Below, piece by piece: positions 35,870 to 49,278 of a stretch of DNA of 64,000 bases. A model generated the notes under the pieces. The model saw only the letters and a list, made by a program, of their open reading frames with translations, was not told where the DNA came from and did not search any database. The DNA lies in the NCBI GenBank assembly GCA_014058105.1, contig JACGCM010001664.1:930001-994000 (forward strand), in the 5' to 3' direction. This stretch comes from Kingdonia uniflora (lineage: Eukaryota > Streptophyta > Magnoliopsida > Ranunculales > Circaeasteraceae). The position numbers and the translations under genes were made by a program. The first letter of the stretch is position 1; each line of letters opens with the position of its first letter.

Positions 35870-38800
35870 AAAGCAACGGGGAGGTGCAAAATCTGTACTG
35901 AAAAATAATTAAAGCCGAGAGTATGCCAAGTTATTTGGTAACTAATCTAGTGTGTTATCGGCCGAAAAGAAACTCTTAAAAATAATCTAAACTCGTAAAT
36001 GTGTTACAGGTAGCCATGTTTCTTCGAAAAGAGGGAGAAAGCTTTCGAGAGTTGCGAAATACGTATCAGCCAATAATTGAAGCCACTAGTATTGCAATTA
36101 ATTTGGGAACTATCCTTGTGTGTTCTCGGGTGGAAAGAAACTCTTACAAACATCCAACCTTTTAAACGAGTTGTTGGGCTTGTTTCTAAGAAATAGGATC
36201 TAAATCAACAGAAAGGTTCGAAATCTATACCGGTCAAAAATTCATTCCAGAAATATGGCAAGTGATTATGACTACCCTAACATATTGTCGGATGATAAGA
36301 AAATCTTAAAAATTATCCAAACTCGTAAATGAGTTGGAGGCAGCCAAGTTTCTCAGAAATGCGAGGTAAAGCTTCGGAGAGTTTCGAAATTTGTACCGGT
36401 CAATAATTGAAAACAAGAGTATTGCAATTCATTTGGTAACTAAGCTAGCATGTTCTCGGACGGATAGAAACTCTTAAAAATGTCAAAGCTCTCAAACCAG
36501 TTTCTTGAAGCCCTGCTTCACAATAATGGGATCTAAAGCAACGGAGAGGTGCGAAATTCGTACTGTTCAATAATTCAGTCTAGGAGTATGGCGGGTAATT
36601 TGATAACTAGCCTAGCATGTTATCGATCGAAAATAACCTCTTTAAAATTATCCAAACTTGAAATGTTTTATCATAAGCCAAGTTCCTTAAAAATGCGATC
36701 AAAAGTTTCGAAAAGTTTTGAAATTTGTACCGGTCAATAATTGGAACTAGGAGTATTGCAATTCATTTTTTAACAATCCTAGCGTGTTCTCGGACTGAAA
36801 GAAACTCTTAAATATGTCGAACCTCTCAAACGAATTGTCAGAAGCCAAGATTCTTAGAAATGGGATCCAAAGCAATGGAGGGGAGCGAAATCCAGACAAG
36901 TCAATAATTCAAACCAACATTATGGTGTGTTATTTGGTAACTACCCTAGCATGTTGTCTGACGAAAATAAATTCTTAAGATTATCCAAACTTGCAAAGGA
37001 GTTGGAGGAAGCCAAGTTTCTCAGAAATGCGATCTAAAACTTTGGAGAGTTTGAAAATATGTACCTGCCAGTAATTAAAACCATGATTATTGCAATTTAT
37101 TTTGTAACTATCTTAACGTGTTTGTGGATGGAAAGAAACTCTTACAAACATCCAATCTCTCAAATAAGTTGCTAGAAGCCCAGCTTCTTAGAAATGGGAT
37201 CTAAAGCAACGAAGAGGTTCAAAATCAATACCGGCCAATAATTCAATTCGGGAGAAAGGCAAGCTATTTTATTAAATACCCTAGCGTGTTTTTCGGACAA
37301 AAATAAACTCTTAAAAATGATCCATACTCACAAATGGGTTGTAGCCAAGTTTCTCAGAAATGCGATCTAAAACTATAGAGAGTTTCGTATTACGTACCGA
37401 TTAATAATTAAAACCAGGAGTTTTGCGATTCATTTGGAACCTATCCTAACATGTTCTCAGATAGGAAGAAACTCTTAAAAATGTCCAACCTCTCAAACAA
37501 ATTGCCGAAAGCACAGTTTCTCAGAAAAAGGAACTAAAGCAACGGGGAGGTGCAAAATCTGTACTGAATAATAATTAAATCCTGAAGTATGCCGAGTTAT
37601 TGGGTAACTACATTAGTGTGTTTTTCAGACGAAAAGAAATTCTTAAAAATGATCCAAACTTGAAAATGAATTACAGGTAGCCATGTTTCTCAGAAATGCG
37701 ATCTATAGCTTATGAGAGTTTCAAAATCCGTGCCGATCAATAATGGAAACCAAGTGTATTAGGATTCATTTTGTAACTATCCTAGCATGTTCTCGGATAA
37801 AAAGAAACTCTTAAAAATGCTTAACCTCTCTGACGAATTGCCAGAAAACAAGATTAACTGAAATTGGATCTAAAGCAACGGAGTGGTGCGAAATCCGTAC
37901 CGGTCAATGATTCAATTCCAAATTAAGGCGAGTTATTAGGTATTTACCCTAGCGTATTTTTGGACGAAAACAAACTCTTAAAAATGATCTAAACTCACAA
38001 ATGAGTTACCAGTAGCTAAGTTTTCCAAAAATGCGAGCTAAAGCTTTGGAGAGTTGCGAAATAAGTACCGGTTAATAATTGAAGCCACTAATATTGAGAT
38101 TCATTTGGGAACTATCCTTTTATGCTCTCGGATGGAAAGATACTCTTACAAACGTCAAATCTCTGAAACGAGTTGCTTGATGCCCAGCTTCTCAGAAAGG
38201 GGGTCTAAAGCAGCAGAGAGATGCGAAATTTGTACCTTTCAATAATTCAATCTGGGATTATGGCGAGTAATTTGGTAACAGCCCTAGTATGTTGTCGGAC
38301 GAAAGCAAACTCTTTAAAATTATCTAAACTCGCAAATAAGTTGTCGGTTGCATAGTTTCTTAGAAATGCGATCAAAAGCTTTGGAGAGTTTCAAAATTTG
38401 TACCGGTTAATAATTGAATCCTGGCGTATTGCAATTAATTTTGTAACAATCCTAGCGGGTCCTCGGACTGAAAGAAACTCTTAAAGAAGTCAAACCTCCC
38501 AAACGAATTGCTGGAAGCTAAGATTCACAAAAATGGGATCTAAAGCAGTGGAGAGGTGCGAAATCCTGACTGGTCTATAATTTTATCCAACATTATGGTG
38601 AGTTATTTGGTAACCACCCTAACGTGTTGTCTGGAGAAAATAAACTCTTAAAATTATCCAAACTCGCAACTGAGTTGTTAGTAGCCAAGTTTCTAAGAAA
38701 TACAATCTAATGCTTCAGAGAGTTTCGAAATCCGTACCTTTCAATAATTATAACCATGAGAATTGCGATTCATTTTGTAACTATCCTAACGTGTTCGTAG

Positions 38801-41800
38801 ACGGAATGTAACTCTTCAATGCGGTCAACCTCCCAAATGAGTGGTCGGAATCCTTGTTTCTCAAAAATGGGATCTAAAGCATCGGGGAGGTGCGAAATCC
38901 GTACCGAATAATAATTAAATCCGGAAGTATGGCGAGTTATTTGCTAACTACCCTAGCGTGTTGTCGGGCGAAAAGAAACCCTTATATATGATCCAAACTC
39001 GCAAATGAGTTCCTGGTTGCCAAGTTTACCAGAAATACGATCTGAAGCTTCAGAGAGTTTTAAAATCCTTGCCGGTCAATAATTGATACCATGAGTATTG
39101 GGATTCATTTTCTAACTATCCTTGCGTGTTCATGGATAGAAAGAAACTTTTAAAACTGTCCAACCTCTCAAACGTGTTGCCGGAATCCCAATTTCTCAGA
39201 ACAGAGATCTAAAGCAACGCGGAGGTGCAAAATTAATACCAAATAAGAATTGAACCTGGGATTATGGCGAGTTATGTGGTAACAACCCTAGTCTGCTTTC
39301 GGACAAGTAGAAACTCTTAAAAAAAATCTAAACTCGCAAATGAGTTGCTAGTAGCCAAGTTTTTCATAAATGCGAGCTAAAGCTTTTGAGTCTAGCAAAA
39401 TATGTACCGGTAACTAATTGAAACTACTAGTATTGTGATTTATTTGGGAACTATCTTTCTGTGTTCTCAGACAGAAAGAAATTCTTACAAACGTCCATCC
39501 TCTCAAATGAGTTACTGGAAGCCTAGCTGCTCAAAAATTGGATCTAAAGCAACGGAGAGGTTCAAAATCTGTACCGATTAATAATTCAATAAGGGAGTAT
39601 GGCAAGTTATTTAGTACCCTTGCGTGTTATCAGGTGAAAAGAAACTCTTAAAAATGATCCAAACTCGCTAATGAGATGGAGGTAGCCAAGTTTCTCAGAA
39701 ATGTGATTTCAAACTTCGGAAAGGTTTGAAATTCGTACCGGTCAATAATTGAAACCATGAGTATTGCGATTCATTTGGAAACTATCCTAGCATGTTCTCG
39801 GACGAATTGAAGCTCTCCAAAATTTCAAACCTCTAAAACCAGTTGACCGAAGCGCTGCTTCACAGAAATTGGATCTAAAGTAATGGAGAGGTGCAAAATC
39901 CATACCGGTCAATAATTTAATTCGGTAGTATGGAGAGTAATTTGGTAACTACCCTAGCATGTTGTCGGATTAAAGCCAACTCTTTAAAATTATTCAAACT
40001 CGCAAATGAGTTGTTGGTAGCCAAGTACCTTAGAAATGCGTTCAAAAGCTTCAAAAAGTTTAGAAATCCTTAGCGGTCAATAATTGAAACCAGGAGTATT
40101 ACAATTCATTTTAAAACTATTCTAGCTTGTTCTCGGACTGAAAGAAACTCTAAAAAATGTCGAAACTCTCAAATGAATTGCCAGAAGCCAAGATTCCTAG
40201 AAATAGGATCTAAAGAAATGTAGTGGTGCGATATCCAGACTGGTCGCTAATTCTATCCAGGATTTTGGTAAGTTATTTGGCAGCTAACCTAGCGTATTGT
40301 TAGACGAAAAGAAACTCTTAAAATAATATAAACTCGCAACTGAGTTTCCTGTGGTAAAGTTTTTAAGAAATACGATCTAACGCTTTGGAGAGTTTCGAAA
40401 TACGTACCCGTCAAAAATTAAATCCTGGAGTATTGTGATTTATTTTGTAACAATCCTTTCATGTTCGTAGACAAAAAGTAACTCTTAAAAGCATCCAACC
40501 TCGCAAACGAGTTATCGAAATCCCAATTTCTCAAAAATAGGATCTAAGGCAACAGTAGTAGCGAAATCTGTACTAAATATAAATTAAATCCGAGAATTTG
40601 GTGAGTTATTTGGTAACTACCCTAGTGTGTTGCCGGAAAAAAAGAAACTCCTAAAAATTATCCAAACTCGCAAATGATTTGCCAGTACCGGTCAATAATT
40701 AAAAACATTAGTATTTCGATTCATTTGGTAACTATCCTTATCTGTTTTCTGATGAAAAGAAACTCTTAAAAATGTCCAACCTCTCAAATGCGTTACTGGA
40801 AGCCCAGCTTCTCTGAAATGGGATCTAAAGCAATAGAGAGGTTCTAAATCTGTACCGGTTAATAATTAAATTTGGGAGTATAGCAAGTTATTTGGTAACT
40901 ACCCTAGCTTGTTGTCGGACGAAAAGAAACTCTTAAAAATGATCCAACCTCGAAAATGAGTTGAGGTAGGAAAGTTTCTCAGAAATGAGATCTAAAGCTT
41001 CAGAGAGTTTCAAAATCCGTACCGATTAATAATGGAAACCATGTGTATTGCGATTCATTTTTTAACTATCCTAGCGTGTTCTCGGACGAAAATGAAACTT
41101 TTAAAAATGTCCAACCTCTTAAACGATTTTCCAGAAGCCCAGTTTATAAGAAATAGGATCTAAAGCAGCGAAGAAGTGCAAATTCCGTACCGGATAATAA
41201 TTTAGTCCGAGATTATGGCCAGTTATTTGGTAACTACCCTAGTATATTTTCAGACGAAATAAAACTCTTAAAAATGATCCAAACTCGTAAATAAGTTGTC
41301 GGTAGCCATGTTTTTCAGAAATGCGAGTTAAAGATTCGAAGAGTTACGAAATACATACCGGTCAATAATTTAAGCTCGTAGTATTATGATTCATTTGGAA
41401 ATAATCCTTATGTGTTCTCAGATGGGAAGAAACTCTTTAAAATGTCATACCTTTCAAACGAGTTTCTGGAAGTCCAGCTTCTCAGAAATTGGATCTAAAG
41501 CAACGAAAAGGTTTGAAATCTTTACCGGTCAATAATTTAATCTGGGAGTATGGCGAGTTGTTTGGTAACTACCCAAGCATGTTGTCGGATGAAATGAGAT
41601 TTGATCTAATTCAACGGAGCGGTTTGAAATCTGTACTGCTAAATAATTGAAACCAGGAGTTTTGCGATTAATTTTGTAACTATCCAAGTGTATTCTCGGA
41701 CTGAAAGAAACTCTTAATAATGTCCATCCACTCAAACTAATTGCCAGAAGCCAAGATTCCCAAAAATGGGATCTAAAGCAATGGAGAGGTACGAAATCCG

Positions 41801-42104
41801 TACAGGTAAATAATACAATCCGGGATTATGGCGAGTTATTTGCTATGTTCCCTAGCATGTTGTCAGACGAAAACACACTCTTTAAAATGATCCAAACTTG
41901 CAAATGAGTTGCCGGTTGAAATTATTTTCAAAAATGCGTATTAATGCTTTGAAGAGTTATGAAATACGTACTGGTCAATAATTGAAACCAGTAGTGCTGC
42001 AAATCATTTGGTAACTATCCAAGTGTATTCTTGGACGGAAAGAAACTCTTAAAAATGTCCAGCCTCACAAATGAGTTGTTGGAAGCTCCACATCTCAGAA
42101 ATGG
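35870..42104. repeat. 6.2-kb satellite superunit, copy 1
   Basis: Landmarks repeat 6.19-6.24 kb later: GTAGCCATGTTTCTTCG at 36010 and 42245, the TCATAAGCCAAGTTCCTTA variant at 36.66 and 42.90 kb, the TGAAACGAG variant at about 38.17 and 44.41 kb, and a truncated monomer at 40.68 and 46.87 kb. Edges are approximate because the units are themselves repeats. Confidence 0.75.
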
Positions 42105-45100
42105 GATCTAAAGCATCGGGAGGTGCAAAATCTGTATTGAATAATAATTAAAACCAAGAGTATGGCAAGTTATTTGGTAACTACCCTAGTTTGTTGTCGG
42201 CCAAAAATAAACTCTTAAAAATATTCCAAACTCGTAAATGTGTTACAGGTAGCCATGTTTCTTCGAAAAGTGAGCTAAAGCTATGAAGAGTTGCGAAATA
42301 CATATCGACTATTAATTGAAGCCATTAGTATTGCGATTAATTTGGGAACTATCCTTGTGTGTTCTCGGGATGAAAGAAACTCTTACAAACATCGAACCTC
42401 TCAATCGAGTTGTTGGGATTGCTTCTCAGAAATAGGATCTAAATCAACATAGAGGTTCAAAATCTATACAGGTCAAAAATTTAATCCAAAAGTATGGCAA
42501 GTTATTAGGTAACTACCCTAGCGTATTCTCGGACGAAAAGAAACTCTTAAAAATTATCCAAGCTCTTAAATGAGTTAGAGGCAACCAAGTATCTCAGAAA
42601 TGCGGGATAAAGCTTCGGAGAGTTTCGAAATCCGTACCGGTCAATAATTGAAAATAGGAGTATTATGATTCATTTGGTAGCTATGCTAACATGTTCTTGG
42701 ACGGATAGAAACTCTTAAATATGTCAAACCTCTCAAACCAGTTTCCCAAAGCCCTGCTTCACAATAATGGGATCTAAAGCAACGGAGAGGTGCGAAATCC
42801 GTACTGATCAATAATTCAGTCATGGAGTATGGCGGGTAATTTGGTAAATCCCCTAGCATGTTGTCGGTCGAGAACAGCCTCTTTAAGATTATCCAAACTC
42901 GCAAATGTGTTGTCATAAGCCAAGTTCCTTAGAAATGTGATCAAAAGCATCAGAAAGTTTTGAAATTCGTACTGGTCAATAATTAAAACTAGGAGTATTG
43001 CAATTCATTTTTTAACTATCTTAGCGTGTTCTCGGACTGAAAGAAACTCTTAAATATGTCGAACCTCTCAAACGAATTGTCGGAAGACAAGATTCTTAGA
43101 AATGGGATCTAAAGTAATAGAGGGGTACAAAATTCGGACAAGTCAATAATTCAAACTGGCATTATGGTGTATTATTTGGTAACTACCCTAGCATGTTGTC
43201 TGACGTAAACAAATTCTTAAAATTATCAAAACTTGTAAAGGAGTTGGAGGAAGCCAAGTTTCTCAAAAATGCGATCTAAAACTTTGGAGAGTTTGAAAAT
43301 ATGTACCTGTTAATAATTAAAACCATGATTATTGCAATTCATTTTGTAACTATCTTAACGTGTTCATGGATGGAAAGAAACTCTTACAAACGTTCAATCT
43401 CTCAAATAAGTTGTTGTAAGCCCTGCTTCTTAGAAATGGGATCTAAAGCAATGGATAGGTTCAAAATCTATACCGGTCAATAATTCAATCTGGGAGAAAG
43501 GAAAATTATTTTTTTAACTAACCTAGCATATTTTTCGGATGAAAATAAACTCTTAAAAATGATCTAAACTCACAAATGGGTTGCAGCCAAGTTTCTCAGA
43601 AATGCGATCTAAAACTTTGGAGAGTTTCGTATTACGCACCAATTAATAATTAAAACCAGGAGTATTGCGATTCATTTGGAATCTATCCTAACGTGTTCTC
43701 GGATTGAAAGAATCTCTTTAAAATGTCCAATCTTACAAATGAATTGCCGAAAGTACAGTTTCTTAAAAAAAGGATCTAAAGCAACGGGGAGGTGCAAAAT
43801 CTGTACTGAATAATAATTAAATCCGGAAGTATGCCGAGTTATTTGGTAACAATCCTAGTGTGTTGTCGAACAAAAAGAAACTCTTAAAAATGATCCAAAC
43901 TCATAAATGAATTACAGGTAGCCATGTTTCTCAGAAATGCGATCCATAGCTTCAGAGAGTTCCAAAATCCGTGCCGATCAATAATGGAAACCTTGAGTAT
44001 ATGGATTTATTTTGCAATTATCCTAACATGTTCTCGGACAGAAAGAAACTCTTTAAAATGTTCAACCTCTCAAACGAATTGCCGGAAACAAAGATTAAAT
44101 GAAATAGGATCTAAAGCAACGGAGTGGTGCAAAATCCGTACCGGCAAATAATTCAATTCCAAATTATGGTGAGTTGTTAGGTATCTACCCTAGCATATTT
44201 TTGGACAAAAAAGAACTCTTAAAAATGATCCAAAATCGTAAATGAGTTGCCAGTAGCCAAGTTTTTCAAATATGCGAGCTAAACCTTTGGAGAGTTGCGA
44301 AATACGTACCGGTCTATAATTTAAACCACTAATATTGCGATTCATTTGGGAACTATCCTTGCGTGTTCTCAGATGGAATGATACTCTTACAAACGCCCAA
44401 TCTCTGAAACGAGTTGCTGGAAGCCCAGATTCTCCGAAATGGGATCTAAAGCAACGGAGAGGTGCGAAATCTGTACCGTTCAATAAGTTAATCTGGGATT
44501 ATGCCGAGTAATTAGGTAACTACCCTAGTATGTTGTCGATCGAAAAAAAACTCTTTAAAATTATCCAAACTCGCAAATAAGTTGTTGGTAGCCAAGTTTC
44601 TTAGAAATTCGATCAAAAGCTTTGGAGAGTTTCGAAATTCGCACCTGTTAATAATTGAATCTAGGAGGATTGCAATTCATTTTACAACGATCCTAGCGCA
44701 TTCCCAGTCTGAAAGAAACTCTTAACAAAGTCGAACCTCCCAAACGAATTGTTGGAAGTTAAGATTCTCAGAAATGGGATCTAAAGCAATGGAGAGGTGC
44801 GAAATCCGGACCGGTCTATAATTTTATTCGGGATTATGGTGAGTTATTTGGTAGCTACCCTAACATGTTGTCTGGCAAAAACAAACACTTAAAATTATCC
44901 AAACTCGCAACTGAGTTGCTAGTAGCCAAGTTTCTAAGAAATACAATCTAAAGCTTCAAAGAGTTTCAAAATCCGTACCTGTCATTAATTAAAACCATGA
45001 GTATTGCAATTCATTTTGTAACTATCCTAACATGTTCGCAGACAGAATGTAACTCTTCAATGCAGCAAACCACTTAAGCGAGTCGCCAGAATCCCTGTTT

Positions 45101-47756
45101 CTCAAAAATGGGATCTAAAGCACCGGGGAGGTGCGAAATCCGTACCGAATAATTATTAAATCCGGAAGTATCGCGAGTTATTTGGTAACTACCCTAGAGT
45201 GTTGTCGGATGAAAAGAAACCCTTTTATATGATCCAAACTCGTAAATGAGTTACAGGTAGCCAAGTTTACTCGAAATGCGATTTAAAGCCTCAGAGAGTT
45301 TTAAAATCCGTACCGGTCAATAATTGATACCATGAGTATTGTGATTCATTTTATAACTATCCTTGCGTGTTTATGGAACAAAAGATACTTTTAAAAATGT
45401 CAAACCTCTCAAACGAGTTGCTGGAAGCCCAATTTCTCAGAAAAGGGATCTAAAGCAATGGAGAGGTGCGAAATTAATACCAAATAAGAATTAAATCCGG
45501 GATTATGGCTAGTTATGTGGTAACAACCCTAGTGTGTTGTCGAACGAAAAGAAACTCTTAAAAATGATCAAAACTCGCAAAGGAGTTGCCAATAGCCATG
45601 TTTTTCCAAAATGAGAGCTAAAACTTTAGAGTCTTGCGAAATATGTATCGGTAAATAATTGAAACCACTAGTATTGCGATTCATTTGGGAACTATTTTTG
45701 TGTGCTCTCGGAGGGAAAGAAATTCTTTCAAACGTCCATCCTCTCAAAAGTGTTGCTAGAAGCCTAGCTGCTCAAAAATAGGATCTGCAGCAACGGAGAG
45801 GTTCGAAATCTGTACCGATCAATCATTCAATCAGGGAGTAGGGCGATTTATTTGGTACTCTAGCGTCTTGTCGGACAAAACGGAACTCTTAAAAATGATC
45901 CAAACTAGCTAATGTGTTGGAGGTAGCCAAGTTTCTCAAAAATGCGATTTAAAACTTCAGAGAGTTTCGAAATTCGTGTCGGTCAATAATTGAAACTAGG
46001 AGTATTGCGATTCATTTGGCAACTATCCTAGCATATTCTTGGATGGATAGAAACTCTCCAAAATGTCAAACCTCTCAAACCAGTTGCCCAAAGTCCTGCT
46101 TCACAGAAATGGGATCTAAAGCCACGGAGAGGTGCAAAATCCGTACCGTTCAATAATTCAATCCGGGAGTATGGCGAGTAATTTGGTAGCTACCCTAGCA
46201 TGTTCTGTTGGTAGCCAAGTTCCTTTATAATGCGTTCAAACGCTTCGAAAAGTTTTGAAATCCTTAGCGGTTAATTATTAAAACCTGGAGTATTGTAATT
46301 CATTTTGAAACTATCCTAGCTTGTTCTTGGACTGAAAGAAACTCTAAAAAATGTAGAACCTCTCAAATGAATTATCGGAAGCCAAGATTCCCATAAATGG
46401 GATCTAAAGCAATGGAGAGGTGCGATATTCGTAACGGCCATTAATTCTATTTGGGATTATGGTAGGTTATTTGGCAACTAACCTAGCGTGTTGTCAGACG
46501 AAAATAAACTCTTAAAATATTCAAAACTCGCAACTGAGTTTCCAGTAGCCAAGGTTTTAAGAAATACGATCTAACGCTTTGGAGAGTTTCGAAATCCATA
46601 CCCGTCAAAAATTAAATCCAGGAGTATTGTGATTTATTTTATAACAATCTTTACGGGTACGCGGACAAAAAGTAACTTTTAAAAGCATCCAACCTCTCAA
46701 ACGAGTTCTCGGAATCCCAATTTCTCAGAAATGGGATCTAAGGCAACGGGTAGTTGCGAAATCTGTACCGAATAAAAATTAAATCTAAGAATATGGCGAG
46801 TTATTTGGTAACTACCCTAGTGTGTTGTCGGACAAAAAAAACTCCTCAAAATGATCCAAACTCACAAATGAGTTGCCAGTACCGGTCAATAATTAAAACG
46901 ATTAGTATTTCGATTCATTTGGTAACTATCCTTGTGAGTTCTCGGACGGAAAAAAATTCTTAAAAATGTCCAACCTGACAAACGCATTGCTGGAAGCCCA
47001 GCTTCTCTTAAATGGGATCTAAAGCAACAGAGAGGTTCTAAATCTATACTGGTTAATAATTTAATCTAGGAGTATGGTAAGTTATTTGGTAACTACCCTA
47101 GCGTGTTGTCGGACGAAAAGAAACTCTTAAAAATGATCCAAACTTGAAAATGAGTTCAGGTAGCAAAATTTCTCAAAAATGCGATCTAAAACTTCAGAGA
47201 GTTTCAAAATCCGTGACGGTTAATAATGGAAACCATGTGTATTGCGATTTATTTTTTAACTATCCTAGAGTGTTATCGGATGAAAACAAAACTCTTAAAA
47301 ATGTCCAACCTCTCAAACAAGTTGCCAGAAGCCCAATTTCTCATAAATGGGATCTAAAGCATCGAAGAAGTACAAATTCCGTACCGGATAATAATTCAGT
47401 CCGGGATTATGGTGAGTTATTTGGTAACTACCCTAGTATATTTTCGGACGGAAAGAAACTCTTTAAAATGATCCAAACTCGCAAATAAGTTTCCGGTGGC
47501 CATGCTTTTCAGAAATGTGAGTTAAAGATTCAGAAAGTTGCAAAATACATACAGGTCAATAATTCAAGCCCGTAGTATTGCGATTCATTTGGCAACAATC
47601 CTTATGCGTTCTCGGATGGAAAGAAACTCTTTAAAATGTCCAACCATTCAAACAAGTTTTTGGAAGCCCAGCTTCTCAGAAATTGGATCAAAAGCAACAA
47701 AGAGGTTTGAAATCTTTACCAGTCAATAATTCAATCCGGGAGTATGGCGAGTTCTT
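42105..47756. repeat. 6.2-kb satellite superunit, copy 2 (cut short)
   Basis: Second copy of the superunit, with the same landmark order, cut at 47756 by the composite insertion. The interrupted B monomer corresponds to the one at about 41560 in copy 1. Confidence 0.72.
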
Positions 47757-47943
47757 TCAAAATTCATCATTTTTTACTTTTCCCCTCTTATTTTCCACTT
47801 AAAAAAATTGACTCCTCCTGTAGTCGAGAAAATAATTCAATTTCGACTTTAGACACTGTGGTTTCTCGTTTTCTCCCTTTGATGCATCATCTCTCCACGA
47901 TCTCGATCCCTCTCTTCTCTCCTTTGAGTGTCCATAAAACCAT
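47757..47943. other. Unique flank left of the CACTA-like end
   Basis: 187 bp of non-satellite, pyrimidine-rich sequence (TTTTACTTTTCCCCTC, CTCTCTTCTCTCC). I recognise nothing in it. The satellite stops at GGCGAGTT without a visible terminal motif of a transposon. Confidence 0.55.
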
Positions 47944-48060
47944 CACTACAAGAAAAAGTACTTTTAATTGCACAAATTTGACACCATATATATTGAATGC
48001 TATTAAAAATGAACATTTATAACATATTTTAGATGAATGCCATCGTAGCCTATGTTTTTC
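47944..48060 (+). mobile_element. Lone CACTA-type (En/Spm) terminus
   Basis: CACTACAAGAAAAAGTACTT matches the typical 5' terminal sequence of plant CACTA transposons (CACTACAAGAAAA). No inverted partner end (TTTTCTTGTAGTG) occurs downstream before the satellite resumes, and there is no transposase. It could be the surviving left end of an element that carried the gene fragments to its right, or a chance fragment. Confidence 0.42.
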
Positions 48061-48767
48061 TCAGTTACCATTAACGGGTTCGGTAGTGTTTTTGCACTAC
48101 AATATTTCCCATCTCTGAGCCCTCTCCCTCATCTCCCCTCTCTGAGCTCTCTCCCTCATCTCTCCTAAATCAAACTTTATCTCTATCTGCCTTCAATTAA
48201 ATCAATCATAGCTTACTTTCTTCTTTTCTCTCTCTCACAGTGGAAGCGATCGCGAGAAATTGTAAGTTTCTAAGCCCTAAACTCTGATTTGCTCTTATTG
48301 TGATTGATTTCTTATTCTCATTTTGACATTTTAGGGATCTTTAATCTCTCTGTTTCTGATTTTAGAGTTTCAATTTTAAGAAGAAGACTTACATAATTCT
48401 TGCTATATTATTGAAAAAAAATAATCAGATCTCCTTTTTAACTTTATCTGCGGCGTCCAATGTTCTTATAAAGAATTGTTAACTTATTTATATTTTGATT
48501 TCATATTCCTGAACTGAACCACAATATATTTTAGCAGAAAACAAAGTTATATGAATACTCAATGGTGCTCGGAAATTCGCAGTCAGTGTTGCTACCATTT
48601 TAGCCATATAAGCTTGTATATGCATACATGCTAGCTGAAGTTGGCAAAGTTTCTGATTCCATGAAGTAAGCAGATACATTTTGAATCATGATAGTTGTAC
48701 ACAACCAATTTTAATCAATCAGGGGCTGTTTTCTTAATAATATTTTTATCTTGGTGTTATGTGGCAG
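48061..48767 (+). other. Leader- and intron-like sequence before SEC16 exons
   Basis: A CT-rich part with a near-duplicate CTCTGAGC(C/T)CTCTCCCTCATCTC-type word at about 48113-48168 resembles a plant 5' UTR. CGATCGCGAGAAATTGTAAG near 48250 offers a possible exon-GTAAG border. The rest is T-rich and intron-like, ending GTGGCAG at 48767. No coding domain was seen. Confidence 0.45.
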
Positions 48768-49278
48768 ATACTGTCGAGAAATATTAAAGTCTTTGAAGAC
48801 TGGCCGAGCACCAGAAGTTGAGACATGGAGACAATTGGTGTCAACGCTTGACGATCGGTTATGAATCAACCAGCAGGTAATCTTCAAGCACTGGAATTTT
48901 AAGTTGAAGTATTCATTAATTAGGCTACTTTGTATTGATTCTTTGTGAATGTGTTACATCCAGGGTGGATATGATACCAATTTAGCCCCAAAATTTGTGG
49001 GTAAATAACTTCCTTTTATTGATAGATCAATTCAGTAAATTATTGGAGCTTTGCCTCCGCCTACCCCATTAACATCTCCAAACAGCGTTCGAAGCAATGA
49101 ACATGATAACCATTCAATTGGCCCATGAGTATCTAATTGTCAATCAACGATGGCCATGTTATCATTAGTGCCTTCAGATTCAATGGAGCCAATAATTGGA
49201 TGGAGTGGTGATAATAATTGGAAGGGTATGTACAATAGAGGTATTTCAGAGCTAGATTTTGGTTGAACACCAAGACAG
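48768..49278 (+). pseudogene. SEC16: SEC16 (MAIGO5-like) gene fragment, two exons
   Basis: SEC16 is a scaffold of COPII exit sites on the ER. Two exons are visible. Exon 48768-48876 reads YCREILKSLKTGRAPEVETW then RQLVSTLDDRL, a stop, INQQ, bounded by GCAG and GTAATC. Exon 48964-49278 reads GGYDTNLAPKFVGK, then GALPPPTP, STMAMLSLVPSDSMEP and ELDFG, a stop, TPRQ, bounded by CCAG and GTAACA. In plant SEC16 the corresponding stretches are consecutive: ...GRAPEVETWKQLV..., GGY..NLAP, LPPP, QSTMAMSSL and a PDFGRTPRQ-like end. I recognise this from memory, not by search. At least five in-frame stops (positions of Arg, Leu or similar) and the absence of all other exons make it a dead fragment. Retained introns mean it came from genomic DNA, not from mRNA. 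Confidence 0.72.

Larger units (their letters stand above)
29946..47756. repeat. Satellite array S3, 3.3-kb then 1.67-kb and 6.2-kb periodicity
   Basis: About 17.8 kb of the same ~167-bp monomers. The left part (to about 33.4 kb) continues the variant order of S2 across the solo LTR. A sharp variant jump is visible at about 33340, where GGAATATTGC joins directly to TAGTAGCCAAGTG. From about 34 kb a different order takes over. An A variant with CTGAAAGAAACTC and its B partner with TGTTGTCTGACGAAAA recur near 35.11, 36.79, 38.47 and 40.13 kb, and again near 43.03, 44.70 and 46.33 kb, which is about 1.67 kb or ten monomers. The array ends abruptly inside a B monomer at GGCGAGTT. No gene is visible. 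Confidence 0.92.
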
